Part shown: positions 24,191-35,413 of the stretch, in pieces | How the letters are laid out: the number at the start of each line of letters is the position of its first letter | Position numbering within the stretch: position 1 is the first letter of the stretch | Assembly: GCA_954871525.1 (NCBI GenBank) | Contig: OX940866.1 | Span: forward strand, 37,026,521 to 37,090,520 | Direction: 5' to 3' | DNA length: 64,000 bases | Origin: Parietaria judaica | Lineage: Eukaryota > Streptophyta > Magnoliopsida > Rosales > Urticaceae | Position numbers and translations under genes: made by a program | Notes under the pieces: generated by a model | Told to the model about the DNA's origin: nothing | Databases searched by the model: none | Seen by the model: the letters and a program-made list of their open reading frames with translations, nothing else

Positions 24191-27160
24191 AGCAAAAATG
24201 TATATATTATATAAAAGGATAAATACATTTGCCAATTAATTATTTTATCAACATACGAATGAATTATTACATTTCATGTGGCTAAGTTACGTTTGCTTAT
24301 ATATGTATGCAGTGCATGTAACCGTACCTTTAGTATAATCTATGTCTTGAGCCAAAAGGAGATGAAATATAATGCATGATTTAATCTTTTCTTTTGAGTT
24401 TGTTAGCATGAAAAATAAAAATAATAATAATAATAATTACTTTGATCATGTTATGATTCACGCATGCACTTCCTGAGAGTGTATTTAATTTGGTCCATGA
24501 ATGATGATAAACTATTATTCCATTATTTGTTGGACTTGGACTCTTGCTCACCACTTTTTTGGGCTTCCCAAAACCACACCCAAATGGCCTTAGCCCTTTT
24601 GAACCTCTTAATTCAATTCATTTTACTGAGATTCACTCACAAGCGACTAGTTGATGTACTTCGGAATTCGGATATCTTTTTTATTTATTTATTATTATTA
24701 TTATTATTTTGATTGATTTTGATCTTTTATTTGAGAATTAGGGTTTAATCAAGGCAAAGTTGCTTTTTATGGACTCTTCTATGACTTTTTTTCCTTCTGC
24801 AATGATCAATTGCAAATAAATAAAAGGTCTTCCTTGGTCGTTTGATATAATATGCAAGGTTTTCAAATGCCTGTAAACTGCAAACCGACTGCCAATTCAC
24901 TTTATAAGTATATTGGGGTTTCTGTTAGATTTTAAAAATCATAACCGATGAGTAAACCGCAAACCAATAGGTAAAACACAATTTTTTTGTAACAATAATT
25001 TTATATATACAAATACTAATATTTATACCATATTTATATCAACCGTTTTAATTAAATCGTATAATAATTGTATATACGTGTTATGAAAATAATGGAAGTC
25101 AAAATAAAATATTTTTAGTAAAGAGAACATGAGACCAAATAGAAATTAGAAGAAAATGATTTCTCTTCTCTTGTATACAGTTTTTTTAGCACTCCGGAAT
25201 CCGGGTAAAAGCCAAAATCCAAATCTGGATACGTAAATCCAGATATCCAAATCGGGGTTTATTATTTATTTTTTGGAACCAAATTATTTACCCATATCCG
25301 AATTTACAAATTGGATGTCGAATTTTATCCGGATCTGGATCAATAATTAAAAATAATAATATGAAAATGTACATTGTCTCAACTGCCACCAAAACCGTAC
25401 ATCAAATACCAATCTCAAAACCTTACATCAAATACCAATCTAAAAAAAGTGAATAAAAAAGCATAATAAAAATAAAAAATGTACATGATCACATTGTCTC
25501 AATATTAAAACACATAAAAAAGTACATTATCTAAACCACCAATTTTTCTTCATTTCGTACGTCAAGCATCATCAACATCAATTGCAAACATATGACAATA
25601 AAAAAAGTACTACAAGTCAAATAAAACTGTAAATATTTTAAAAAAAAAAAAACAATATTAAAATTGGGTTTTTAAACCGATTTTTGGATATCCTGATTTG
25701 AAAAAACTAAAACCTGGAATCCAAATCTGGTTATAGTCAGGATCCGAATATTAATATCTGGAATCCAGATGCAAATATTGATTCGTTTAATTAAATTATG
25801 TTCCAGATGCAGATAATATTTTTAAATCAATTTCCGAATATTATTTTCACCCCAAATGAAAATTCATAGCTTTAATACACATAAAAACAATGAAGTAATG
25901 TTCATGTATTAGCGGAAAACTCAAAAGACTTGCAAGAGCCCAAACCCATCCAATAATTGAGGAGATTTACAAAAATCTCTATTTGGATTAATGGTACAGA
26001 TATTATGTCATGTTAAAATTTTATTAAGAAAAATCCAGTGGATAATATTTTGTACAATACGTTGTTGGATAATTACGTTTCCCATTCATATCTCGAGAAA
26101 TCGTACGTTGCACGTAGGGTAACCTTTAGAAATATTTTCTCGGAGAAAATCGTCCCATACCAATTTTCCCCAGTTAGCCTATCCGGTAACGAGCAAAAAC
26201 CTAGAAAACAAAAAATCGATTAGGTAAATAATTTTCGTTTATTTTTCATAACTCGAAATTGAGCATTGAACGACAATAAATAATTACCATCAAGAAAACG
26301 CATACCTCGTATTTTCTCGCTTCTGAAATAAGCTGAGGGATAATCGGCTGAGGCTCGGTCGCTTGTTCATCTGAAACGACTCGATCGCATGTGATTTTTT
26401 ATTTTCACATCAAGAAGTGATCGTATGGAGTGTGGGCTTACTCGCACAAAAATGAATTCTAGAGAGAGGGACGATTAGCGAAAATTCGTTGGCTTTCTGT
26501 CGAATATGTGATATGATGCCTCGTGTATAATTATAGGATCTCTTTTGCGAATTTCCTTCTCCTTGATGATATGAGTCAATTGAAATCAATGGCCTAATCG
26601 ACAACAATTCGAAAAAAATCTAAACAAAAAGATTTAGATCCAACCGCCTTGGTTTAAACCCGCATACGAATGTGGGTTTTAATTGTCCGTATCCGGGTCC
26701 GGGTTTGAGGAGAAGAAAAAAAATGGGGTACCCGAGTGAGTGGTGGCCATCGCATATCTTTCAAGGTCAAGGAGAACCAAGACTCTATCTAACTAATGAT
26801 CTCTCTGAAATACAAACAAAACAATGAGAATCAATGGGAAATATATTTTATTGCAATCACTCAACATAAAAATGATTTATTAATTCCTGAAGTTCGTTAA
26901 GTTTCCCAATCCGGCAAGTAAGCTGACGCGCGCGACCACCGTAAGAAGCGGTGCGCCGCAGCGGCAGGGGATGGCGGTGAATCTGAGAGGTATCGCGGTG
27001 GGACCCGCGTCCGATTCAGTGCCACGGTGGCACCACCGTCCCTGCTATCTTCACTGTCAGCGACCACTTGTACGGACAGAGAGAGAAGTGGTAATTTCGA
27101 GGGAAGTCAGGGACTTGGCTTGCTAAATTACTGGCCTTTCTTTCCATTCACGGCGTGGCT
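24190..27160. other. AT-rich intergenic DNA with hAT-like repeat debris
   Basis: About 25180-25860 contains inverted CCGGAATCCGGG/GGATCCGAATATT-like motifs with AATCCAGAT repeats, ending in TTTTCACCCC. This resembles degraded non-autonomous hAT elements, but I found no duplication of the target. Possible exons on the - strand near 26380-26160 are discussed under findings. Nothing else in the interval resembles a gene. Confidence 0.45.
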
Positions 27161-27163
27161 AGG

Positions 27164-27174
27164 CTATATAAATA
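27164..27174 (+). promoter_or_regulatory. Candidate TATA box of uridine kinase-like gene
   Basis: CTATATAAATA precedes a CT-rich leader typical of plant 5' UTRs. A 5' UTR intron from about 27610 (CTCAA|GTAAGT) to 27766 (TTTCAG) separates the leader from the coding start. Confidence 0.6.
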
Positions 27175-27782
27175 AAAACCCACCTCTCTCTCTCTCCGCA
27201 ATCTCCTCTTCTCCGCAACCAAAGCCTCTCTCTCTCTCTCTCTCTACCCAACCCAGGTATATATAATAATAATAATACGCATTGTTTGGTGGATTCCTGT
27301 TTCAATTTCGCAGCTTTTATCGACTTGTGTTCGCATTGGATCTCAGTCTCGGTGTCTCCACGCTTTTTGATCCAAAGTTCGTTTCTTGATACGATTTCAT
27401 GCTTTTCTTTTCTCGAAATGCGAATTTCGATAGTGGTAGACTCGTCGAATCTATTTTTTTGTGATCTGGATTGTGCCCAGAAGTAGACGAAGATTCATAC
27501 ACGTTACGTAAATTTGGAATCGCTGTGCGATTGCTTTGTACGCAACGAATATTAGGAATTGTTGGTGATTTGTTTGTCTGCAATTGGATTACGGATTCGA
27601 AGCACTCAAGTAAGTGACGAAGGCGTATCTGTTCTTCTCACTATTACTTGTTTTGTTTAAAAACAGATTGCTTTAGTGAAATGGATATGAGTCTTGATTG
27701 AACAATTCAACCAAACAAAGGTTGAAGCTTTGAAAAAGGTTTAATCTGATATTTGTTTGATTTCAGAATCATTCTCTAGCCA

Positions 27783-30470
27783 ATGGGTTCTAAATCAGTT
27801 GCGGACTTGATCGAAGCGTCTTCGGGGGTTCATTTCTCAGGCCTTCACATGAACGGCCTGCACCGACATTCAGAGGTGGAACAACCCACAACATCGGCTA
27901 CAGAGAGCATGCATTCACAACCTTTCATTATAGGTGAGAATGGATTGATAATCAGCTTCTTAAGATGAAAGTGAAGGGCTGCTTGCTTTCGTACTGATAC
28001 ACCGCTTTTCTGCTTTACGTGACAGGGGTTGCTGGTGGAGCGGCTTCCGGAAAGACTACCGTGTGTGATATGATTATACAGCAGCTTCATGACCAGCGCG
28101 TTGTTCTTGTTAACCAGGTGTGATCTCATCATCTTTTCCCATGTAATCGGCCCTTAGATTGGGTACTTTTATCTAATGAATTTTCATTTCTTGCTACAAT
28201 TCTTTTCTTTCTTGAATCTTTTGGCTACTGTTATAGGTGAATGATTCAATGCTTTTTATTTTTATTTTTATGCTCAATCTGGTTTTGTCGGGTATTAGCT
28301 TAATATGAATGCTATTTTCAGGATTCCTTTTATCACAATTTAACCGAAGAAGAACTCGAAAGAGTTCAGGATTACAATTTCGACCATCCCAGTGAGTGAA
28401 TTTTTGGTGCTAATGAGACTGATTTTATAACGACTCTTTATGTATTCTTATTTTCCGATTAATACATTTCTTATTTGTTTATTTGATGCATGTTTTGTGT
28501 TGTTTCCAGATGCATTTGATACTGAGCAACTCTTGGCTTCTATGGATAAGTTGAGGAATGGACAGGCAGTGGATGTTCCAAAATACGACTTCAAGAGTTA
28601 CAGAAAAAACGTGTTTCCGCCAAGAAGGGTAAATCCTTCGGATGTCATAATTTTGGAAGGGATTCTCATCTTCCACGACCCTCGTGTACGAGAGTTAATG
28701 AACATGAAGATTTTCGTCGATACAGGTCATTTATTCTCCACTCACCATTTTGTGTTCATTTTATAAGCGGGTTTCGACTAGTTCATTTTATGCGTCGTTT
28801 TATCGTTTCATAGTGTAACGAAGATGGAGCTTTACATTCTGAACTTTTCAGTGCAGATGCTGATGTTCGGTTGGCGAGGAGGATAAGGCGTGATACAGTT
28901 GAGAAGAGTCGAGATATCGGTGCAGTTCTTGACCAGGTTTCTGTCTTATATCATTTTTATTTGGTTTTCTTGACTTAACTTCTATTTCCTTCTACCGCTA
29001 ACTTCGTTTTTCTTCCTTTAAATGATTATATTGTTTATTTTCGATTTGCAGTACTCAAAATTTGTAAAGCCGGCTTTTGACGATTTCATTCTTCCTACAA
29101 AGAAATATGCTGATATTATAATTCCTCGTGGAGGAGATAACCACGTGGCAATTGATTTGATCGTACAGCACATCCGAACAAAGCTTGGTCAGCATGACCT
29201 CTGCAAAATATACCCTAATCTATATGTTATACAGTCGACTTTTCAGGTATCATACCTTACTCTGTTCTAACTATGCGTACAATATTGATGATTTTTTTTT
29301 TATGCTTACGTCCAATAAAAATATATCCGTGCGCTTATGCAGATACGGGGTATGCACACCCTTATACGTGATTCTCAAACAACGAAGCATGATTTTGTTT
29401 TTTATGCTGATCGATTGATTCGTCTGGTGGGTTCTCGTTCCCTTGGCATAAGAACGTTAAGAAAAATATTTCATTGATTTCAATATCATTTTATGAACAT
29501 CAAGGTCGTTGAACATGGCCTGGGTCATCTACCTTTCACAGAAAAACAGGTCATCACTCCAACCGGTAAGTAGATATTTGTGTAATGCTTTAAATGAGAG
29601 CTCGATACTATTTTGTTTCAGCGTGATATATATACATATGCTATTGCTACGCAGGTTCCGTGTACACTGGCGTAGACTTCTGTAAGAGGCTATGTGGTGT
29701 ATCTGTTATCAGGAGGTAAATCTTGTTGAGTTTCGGAAATTAATTTAAAATAAGTAATATTCTGTAGTCTGCTACTATAAACTTTGTGGTCTCGTTGTTC
29801 CAGTGGTGAGAGTATGGAAAACGCACTTCGAGCATGTTGTAAAGGTATCAAGATTGGCAAGATTCTTATTCATCGAGAAGGAGACAATGGTCAACAGGTT
29901 AGGCCATCTCTCTTTCTCTTACTTTGCTTTGGATTATTTATATATATACTATTTTGGCCTTACTTGTGGCATATTCTGGTCAACAGCTAATCTATGAGAA
30001 GTTGCCTCAAGACATTTCGGACCGGCATGTCTTATTATTGGATCCGATCTTAGGAACAGGTTTGTTTGTTCGTTCTGATATACCATATTGGTTTCAATCT
30101 AGTCGTTTTTATTCTATAATTACTGTTTTGTGTTTAGGAAATTCGGCCGTTCAGGCCATCTCTTTACTCCTGAGAAAGGGTGTACCGGAGTCCAACATCA
30201 TATTTCTCAATCTCATATCAGTAAGTGCAGCCGTTTCAAAGTAAAAATTTCTATCGTTGGCATTAAGATAGAAATCACAATATAGAAATTAGATTCAAAT
30301 TCAATGGTTGACTTGAGCAGGCGCCTCGAGGCATACACGTGGTGTGCAAAACCTTCCCGAGACTCAAGATCGTGACGTCTGAAATCGAAAGCGGCTTGAA
30401 CGAAGATTTTCGTGTCATCCCGGGAATGGGAGAGTTCGGAGATCGATACTTTGGAACCGACGATGAGTGA
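27783..30470 (+). CDS. UKL4: Uridine kinase-like protein with UPRT domain
   Basis: Thirteen coding exons: 27783-27933, 28026-28117, 28322-28391, 28510-28725, 28857-28936, 29052-29246, 29343-29426, 29505-29565, 29655-29715, 29804-29897, 29987-30059, 30138-30220 and 30321-30470, for 469 residues. The N-terminal half is a uridine/cytidine kinase with P-loop [12 protein letters not shown], then NQDSFYH and FDHPNAFD. The C-terminal half is a uracil phosphoribosyltransferase fold with the PRPP-type loop [11 protein letters not shown] and terminal [15 protein letters not shown]. This two-domain build defines the plant UKL family, which phosphorylates uridine and cytidine in pyrimidine salvage. UPRT activity of the C-terminal part is doubtful in the family, since plastid UPP supplies most activity in Arabidopsis. 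UKL4 is chosen because of the aldolase/SUFE1/RGI3 neighbours; UKL3 is equally possible on sequence. Confidence 0.93.
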
Positions 30471-31080
30471 AGCAAGAAGTTGGCATCTCCAAAGTAAATT
30501 TCGTACTTTTCCCGGCTCAGTTACTCTTTTTTGTAAGAGTGGAGAAATTTTTGACTGGCGTAAAAGAATGTTTGGTTTAGTGCAGCAGTTTGGGTGGCAC
30601 CATAAGGGGTTTTATGTTTCTTCTTCTTCTTCTTCTTCTTCTTCTTCTTCTTCTTCTTCTTCTTCTTCTTCTTCTTCTTCTTCTTCTTCTTCTTCTTCTT
30701 CTTCTTTTGTTTTGGGACAATATTGAGAAATAACACTATGAATGAAGTGTGTTGATTTCCTTCCAATATATGAATAATACATGGTTTTCATTTTGGTGTA
30801 ATAATAACACGGCACGGCACGGCATGAAAAGATGGTTATATTATATTTTGGATATTATACAAGTAGATAGAGAGAGAATCTTGTCCATGTACAAGTGGAT
30901 GACATGGTTCCTTCCACAGAAATGGAGTAAGATTGTGATCACTCTTGCTCTATCCCAATTCCCAGGAGTGATAACTCTTGTTGGGCCAATCTCGTGACAC
31001 GTGTCGAGCAGGCTTATCTATATAAAGCTTCTTGTCTCGGTGTGTTTGTTTGATTAACGTCCTTAAACCCCGACTCAGCC
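30471..31080. other. UKL 3' UTR, CTT microsatellite and aldolase promoter
   Basis: A pure TTC repeat spans about 30618-30707, roughly 30 units. It produces poly-Ser, poly-Glu and poly-Lys open frames that are not genes. The aldolase promoter follows. Confidence 0.85.
30984..31027 (+). promoter_or_regulatory. Aldolase core promoter: CCAAT, G-box, TATA
   Basis: Upstream of the aldolase ATG at 31081 lie GGGCCAAT (about 30983-30990), the palindrome GACACGTGTC with a CACGTG core (30998-31003) and CTATATAAAG (31018-31027). The order and spacing fit a plant core promoter. ACACGTGTC is an ABRE/G-box class element bound by bZIP or bHLH factors; light, ABA or sugar control is inference. Confidence 0.65.
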
Positions 31081-32494
31081 ATGTCTGCCTTCGTTGGAAA
31101 GTATGCTGGTAAGTACTGTAATGAACTCACAACTGCTTCAAAAATATAACTAAGCAATGACAAGAAGAAACAACAAGGATGATAAATAACCCTTTTTATC
31201 TCATTCAACTAATTAAACAACTATCGACAATAATATATATGTGTTCACAGACGAGCTTATCAAGACGGCCAAGTACATAGCAACACCTGGCAAGGGCATC
31301 CTCGCGGCCGATGAGAGCACCGGCACCATTGGAAAGCGTCTCTCCAGCATCAACGTAGAAAACATCGAAGCCAACCGTCAGGCCCTGAGGGAGCTGCTCT
31401 TCACCGCTCCCGGCGCTCTCGCCAACATCTCTGGTGTGATTCTTTTCGAGGAGACGCTCTACCAGAGCACCACCGACGGGAAGCCCTTCGTGGAGGTCCT
31501 CCAAGAGAATGGCGTTGTCCCGGGCATCAAGGTCGACAAGGGCACCGTTGAGCTCGCTGGCACCAACGCCGAGACCACCACTCAAGGCTTTGACTCCCTC
31601 GGTGCACGCTGTGCACAGTACTACAAGGCCGGCGTGCGGTTCGCCAAGTGGCGCGCGGTGTTGAAGATCGGTCCCACGGAGCCGTCAGAGCTGGCGATCC
31701 AGCAGAACGCGCAGGGGTTGGCGCGTTATGCAATAATCTGTCAGGAGAACGGGCTGGTGCCCATCGTGGAGCCCGAGGTGCTGACCGACGGGCCCCATGA
31801 CATCGCTAAGTGCGCCGCTGTCACGGAGACCGTGATAGCTGCGGTCTACAAGGCCCTGAACGACCAGCACGTACTTCTCGAGGGTACGTTGCTCAAGCCT
31901 AACATGGTGACCCCCGGTTCGGACAGCCCAAAGGTATATATACATAGAGTTTATCACTTTATTATAATCCTATAATACATACAAGAATGCCTCAGTCGTA
32001 TATATATGAATTTTTTTAATATGGAAATGGTTTTATAATGTTTAACATCTCATGAAATTTTATTGATATACGAAAATTAAAAACGCTCACTTTATTAATG
32101 AAAACAATCATAATTGGTACTTGGACAGGTGGCGGCGGAGGTCATAGCGGAGCTGACAGTGAGGGCGCTGAGGAGGACGGTGCCTCCGGCCGTGCCGGGG
32201 ATAGTGTTCCTGTCGGGTGGGCAGAGCGAGGAGGAGGCGACGAAGAACCTGAACGCAATGAACAAGCTGGACGCGGCATTGAGGCCTTGGACGCTCTCCT
32301 TCTCGTTCGGCCGCGCCCTCCAGCAGAGCACGCTCAAGACGTGGGCCGGCAAGAAGGAGAACGTCGAAAAAGCCCAGCAGGCTTTCTTGGCGCGCTGCAA
32401 GGCCAACTCCGAAGCCAGTCTCGGCACCTACTTAGGCGATGGCACTGGCGGCCTCACCGACGAGAGCCTGTTCGTCAAGGGCTACAGCTACTGA
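31081..32494 (+). CDS. FBA: Cytosolic class I fructose-bisphosphate aldolase
   Basis: Three exons, 31081-31108, 31251-31933 and 32129-32494, give 358 residues, the standard length of the cytosolic enzyme. It cleaves fructose-1,6-bisphosphate to dihydroxyacetone phosphate and glyceraldehyde-3-phosphate in glycolysis, and condenses them in gluconeogenesis. The sequence shows [15 protein letters not shown], the Schiff-base lysine in [10 protein letters not shown] (about Lys225), [12 protein letters not shown] and the C-terminal tyrosine (GYSY) required for full activity. There is no transit peptide, and the short first exon ends at YA|DEL as in Arabidopsis FBA4-FBA8. The next + strand gene starts about 1.4 kb downstream. 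Arabidopsis has FBA5 and FBA7 in tandem at the equivalent place; only one copy is here. Confidence 0.96.
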
Positions 32495-33927
32495 TGATTG
32501 ATCATATCAAAACGTTGATTCACTTTATATATATGTAATTGTTGATGAACGTATATCATGGTGATCATCATATGAGTTTCCATTTTTCTTTTTTGTTTAA
32601 ATCTCAACATGTTATGTATACGATTTTACAAGTTGGCCGCTCCTGCGTTCTATAGTGATCTCATTTTGGTCAATTATCATTGTGCATAACTTTAATTTAA
32701 TAATATCAACTTATTATAATTGTACACAACAATGCCCTAGTAATATCAACTTATTATTTTGTGCTTAGAAATAGAAAAACCAAAATTGTATTTATAGTAG
32801 CTCAACAACATTGTATTTGTTGGGTTTTTCGAGGTATTCTCCGTCCCGAGAGCGGAAATCACATGATATTCTCGAATAATATTTTAGATAAAATCGTATA
32901 AATCAAAATCTAACCGGTTATGATTGTACAAACTTTAGCGACTTTTGTCACCTGGGAGGGTGGGAGAATGACCAGCAAGTAGGGGTGTAAATAAAACCCG
33001 GAAATGCGGGCTTTAAACCGCATCCGGACTGTAACCGCATTTAAAAAAAAAAAAACCGGAACCATATTAATCCGGGTTAAACCGGAACCGGTTTATTAAA
33101 AAACCCGCATCCGGATTAAACCGGATCCGGGTCCCGGATTTAGAGAATAAAAATCCCGGAACCCGGATAATAAGTTACTAAAACACGCTTATTAAATATA
33201 TATATATAAATATTTAGAATTTTTTTACTCAAAAGTACCTCATTATTTGTCTAAGTGGATTAGTTATGTTTTAGTACAAATTGATGTCGTTTATTTAGCC
33301 CAAAATGATGTCGTTAAATGTTTTTGTGCTATGTATAGCAATCCGGATGTTTTTTTGTGCTATGTGTAGCAATCCGGATATATAGCAAGATGATTGACTA
33401 TGTTTAGCAAATTGGATGATATTAGGTTTATTAATATGTAGTAATGTGGATATTTAAGATATAGTATGATATATGAACTTTGATTATAATTATTTCAAGT
33501 TTTTAAAAAAAATATAAATTCAAGTTCAAATCCGGGTTATTACGCGAAACTTTATTTTAAAATTAAAATTGCATGAAATCTAGATCCGGGTACCAGCAAG
33601 TGCTTGGATGTGTTTCGAGGGCGAAAAGTAATTTTTAGGCCTTGAGCGCCTTTTGGAGTCCTCGCGTCGTGTGCTTCTAGGGGCCTTGCGAGCTTGTGAA
33701 AGCGCTCTTGTCTTGATTATATTGGTTTACGAATGATAGACGATCCGTCGTTTGTTGAATAAGAAACGTCATGTCGTTTTCTAATCGATTTTAACGACGT
33801 GACGTTTTTGAGAAGAAACGACATGACATGAGTTTACTGTGTATCTATCTATCTATCTACTACTCGAGGAGAGTGTAGAATAGAAAAAGCTAGGATCTTT
33901 ATTCGCTCTCTGTCTCTCTCTCTCTCA
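32495..33927. other. Intergenic between aldolase and SUFE1
   Basis: The interval holds the aldolase 3' UTR, the hAT-like element at 32980-33592, an inverted GACATGAC/ACGTCATGTCG pair near 33760-33830, a CTAT repeat near 33844-33860 and a CT-rich SUFE1 leader ending at 33927. Confidence 0.6.
32980..33592. mobile_element. Non-autonomous hAT-like element, 613 bp
   Basis: Perfect 8-bp direct repeats CCAGCAAG flank it (32972-32979 and 33593-33600), the duplication length of hAT transposons. The left end starts TAGGGGTGTAAATAAA, a common plant hAT terminus; the right end, ATCCGGGTA, is only weakly its complement. The interior is rich in CCGGATCCGGG, AACCCGG and GGTTAAACCGG motifs in both orientations, which are likely subterminal transposase-binding repeats. 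It has no coding capacity. Confidence 0.72.
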
Positions 33928-34938
33928 ATGTCTTCGTCTTCGTCTTTGTCTTCGTCTTGGTCACTCCGACTATTCGCCGCCTCTCTCTCTCTCCCGCTGA
34001 GAAGTACGGGCTTCTTCTCTTCTCCAAGGCCTCATCACCAGAGCCTCAGACCAATCACCTTCCAGCGAATCGCCATACAATCAACCCCCTCCTCCCATTC
34101 CCCTCAACCACTCGAAGAACTGCCTCCCAACCTCCAGGAAATCGTCAGGCTCTTCCAGTCAGTTCAGGAGCCGAAAGCCAAGTACCAACAGCTCCTCTTC
34201 TATGGCAAAAACCTCAAGCCCTTGAGCCACGCTTTCAAGACCAAGAAGAACAAGGTCGAGGGCTGCGTCTCGCAAGTCTGGGTCAGGGCGTATTTTGATC
34301 CCGAGAGGAACGTCGTTTTCGAGGCCGATTCCGACTCGGTCCTAACCAAAGGCCTCGCGGCTCTGCTCGTCAACGGCCTCTCCGGCCGGCCCGTGGATGA
34401 GATTCTCCGAGTGTCGCCGGACTTTGCGATGCTCCTGGGGCTTCAGCAGAGCTTGACTCCCTCCAGGAACAATGGATTCCTCAACATGCTGAAGTTGATG
34501 CAGAAGAAGGCATTGGAGCTGCTGGTCGAGGCAGAAAATGGCGGCGGGAACGAAATCGAGTCATATCCGGAGGCGAATTCGGAAAATGGCGTTGAGAATG
34601 ATCAAATCGAAGATAAGTCGAGCAAAAAGAAGGAAACTGAAACGAACTCGGGATTGCTGGGAAGCAGAGGGATGAGGATTAAGGAGGTACTGGAGAAGGA
34701 GCTGAGCCCGGTAGAGCTGGAAGTGGAAGACGTGTCGTACCAGCACGCGGGGCACGCCGGAGTGCGGGGAAGCGGCGACGGAGAGACGCATTTCAACGTG
34801 AAAGTGGTGTCGGAGGCATTCGAGGGAAAGAGCTTGGTGAAGAGGCACAGACTGGTTTACGGTGTCTTACAGGAGGAGTTGCAGAGTGGATTACATGCTC
34901 TCTCCATTCTTGCAAACACTCCTTCTGAAGTAAGTTAA
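33928..34938 (+). CDS. SUFE1: Plastid SufE-BolA sulfur acceptor, SUFE1
   Basis: Single exon, 336 residues. A Ser/Arg-rich start with almost no acidic residues (about 1-60) is a plastid transit peptide. Residues about 65-205 are SufE: LQEIVRLFQSVQEPKAKYQQ, then KVEGCVSQVWV carrying the sulfur-accepting cysteine (Cys113). A charged linker leads to a BolA domain (about 245-332). SufE takes persulfide from the NFS2 cysteine desulfurase and boosts its activity for chloroplast Fe-S cluster assembly; the BolA part binds monothiol glutaredoxins and modulates the activity. Arabidopsis At4g26500 has the same architecture and no intron. It is convergent with the LEA_2 gene on the - strand. Confidence 0.95.
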   Translation: MSSSSSLSSSWSLRLFAASLSLPLRSTGFFSSPRPHHQSLRPITFQRIAIQSTPSSHSPQPLEELPPNLQEIVRLFQSVQEPKAKYQQLLFYGKNLKPLSHAFKTKKNKVEGCVSQVWVRAYFDPERNVVFEADSDSVLTKGLAALLVNGLSGRPVDEILRVSPDFAMLLGLQQSLTPSRNNGFLNMLKLMQKKALELLVEAENGGGNEIESYPEANSENGVENDQIEDKSSKKKETETNSGLLGSRGMRIKEVLEKELSPVELEVEDVSYQHAGHAGVRGSGDGETHFNVKVVSEAFEGKSLVKRHRLVYGVLQEELQSGLHALSILANTPSEVS

Positions 34939-35413
34939 AGCTCTCAACTTTTGTTATCATCTTGCTTTCATTCACTGTTCGAATGCAGTAATCAGTATAG
35001 TTTTTGTGTGATGATTGGCTATTAAATCTGTGAGTGAGTTATAGTTGGACACAACTACTTTTCTTTCAATCTTTTTGTTGAATAAAGAATTAAGTTATAT
35101 GGTCAAACTAAAAAGCAAACCAAGAAATTTGAATCCTCCTTTTTCTTTTTTGCTGTCTTCTTTTGAAACCACTTCTTTCTTTCTTAGCAACTAAGTGAAA
35201 GTAGCTAATTACAAAGATAATCCTTGTATTTTGTTCAAAGGATGTCAAAAATACTAGGCTCCAACCAAACCAGTTTGCTGGTTTTTGTTGAGCTCTAAAA
35301 GATTAGAAAAACATAAACTGGATGATTTGAGACATGCATACACCAAAACCCTGCACATATATCCCATTCTAAAGCAAATTACGCAAACAAGGATGATTAT
35401 CTCGCTCGTATCT
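34939..35413. other. Short intergenic gap between convergent genes
   Basis: It contains the SUFE1 3' UTR and the 3' UTR of the - strand LEA_2 gene. No further gene is visible. Confidence 0.6.

Noticed and set aside
25180..25860. Complete hAT-like element at the CCGGAAT-rich region
   Set aside because: I could not find a target duplication or matched termini, so only repeat debris is reported.
30412..30815. Open frames with long poly-Ser, poly-Lys or poly-Glu runs
   Set aside because: They are produced by the TTC microsatellite in the UKL 3' flank and have no other coding signal.
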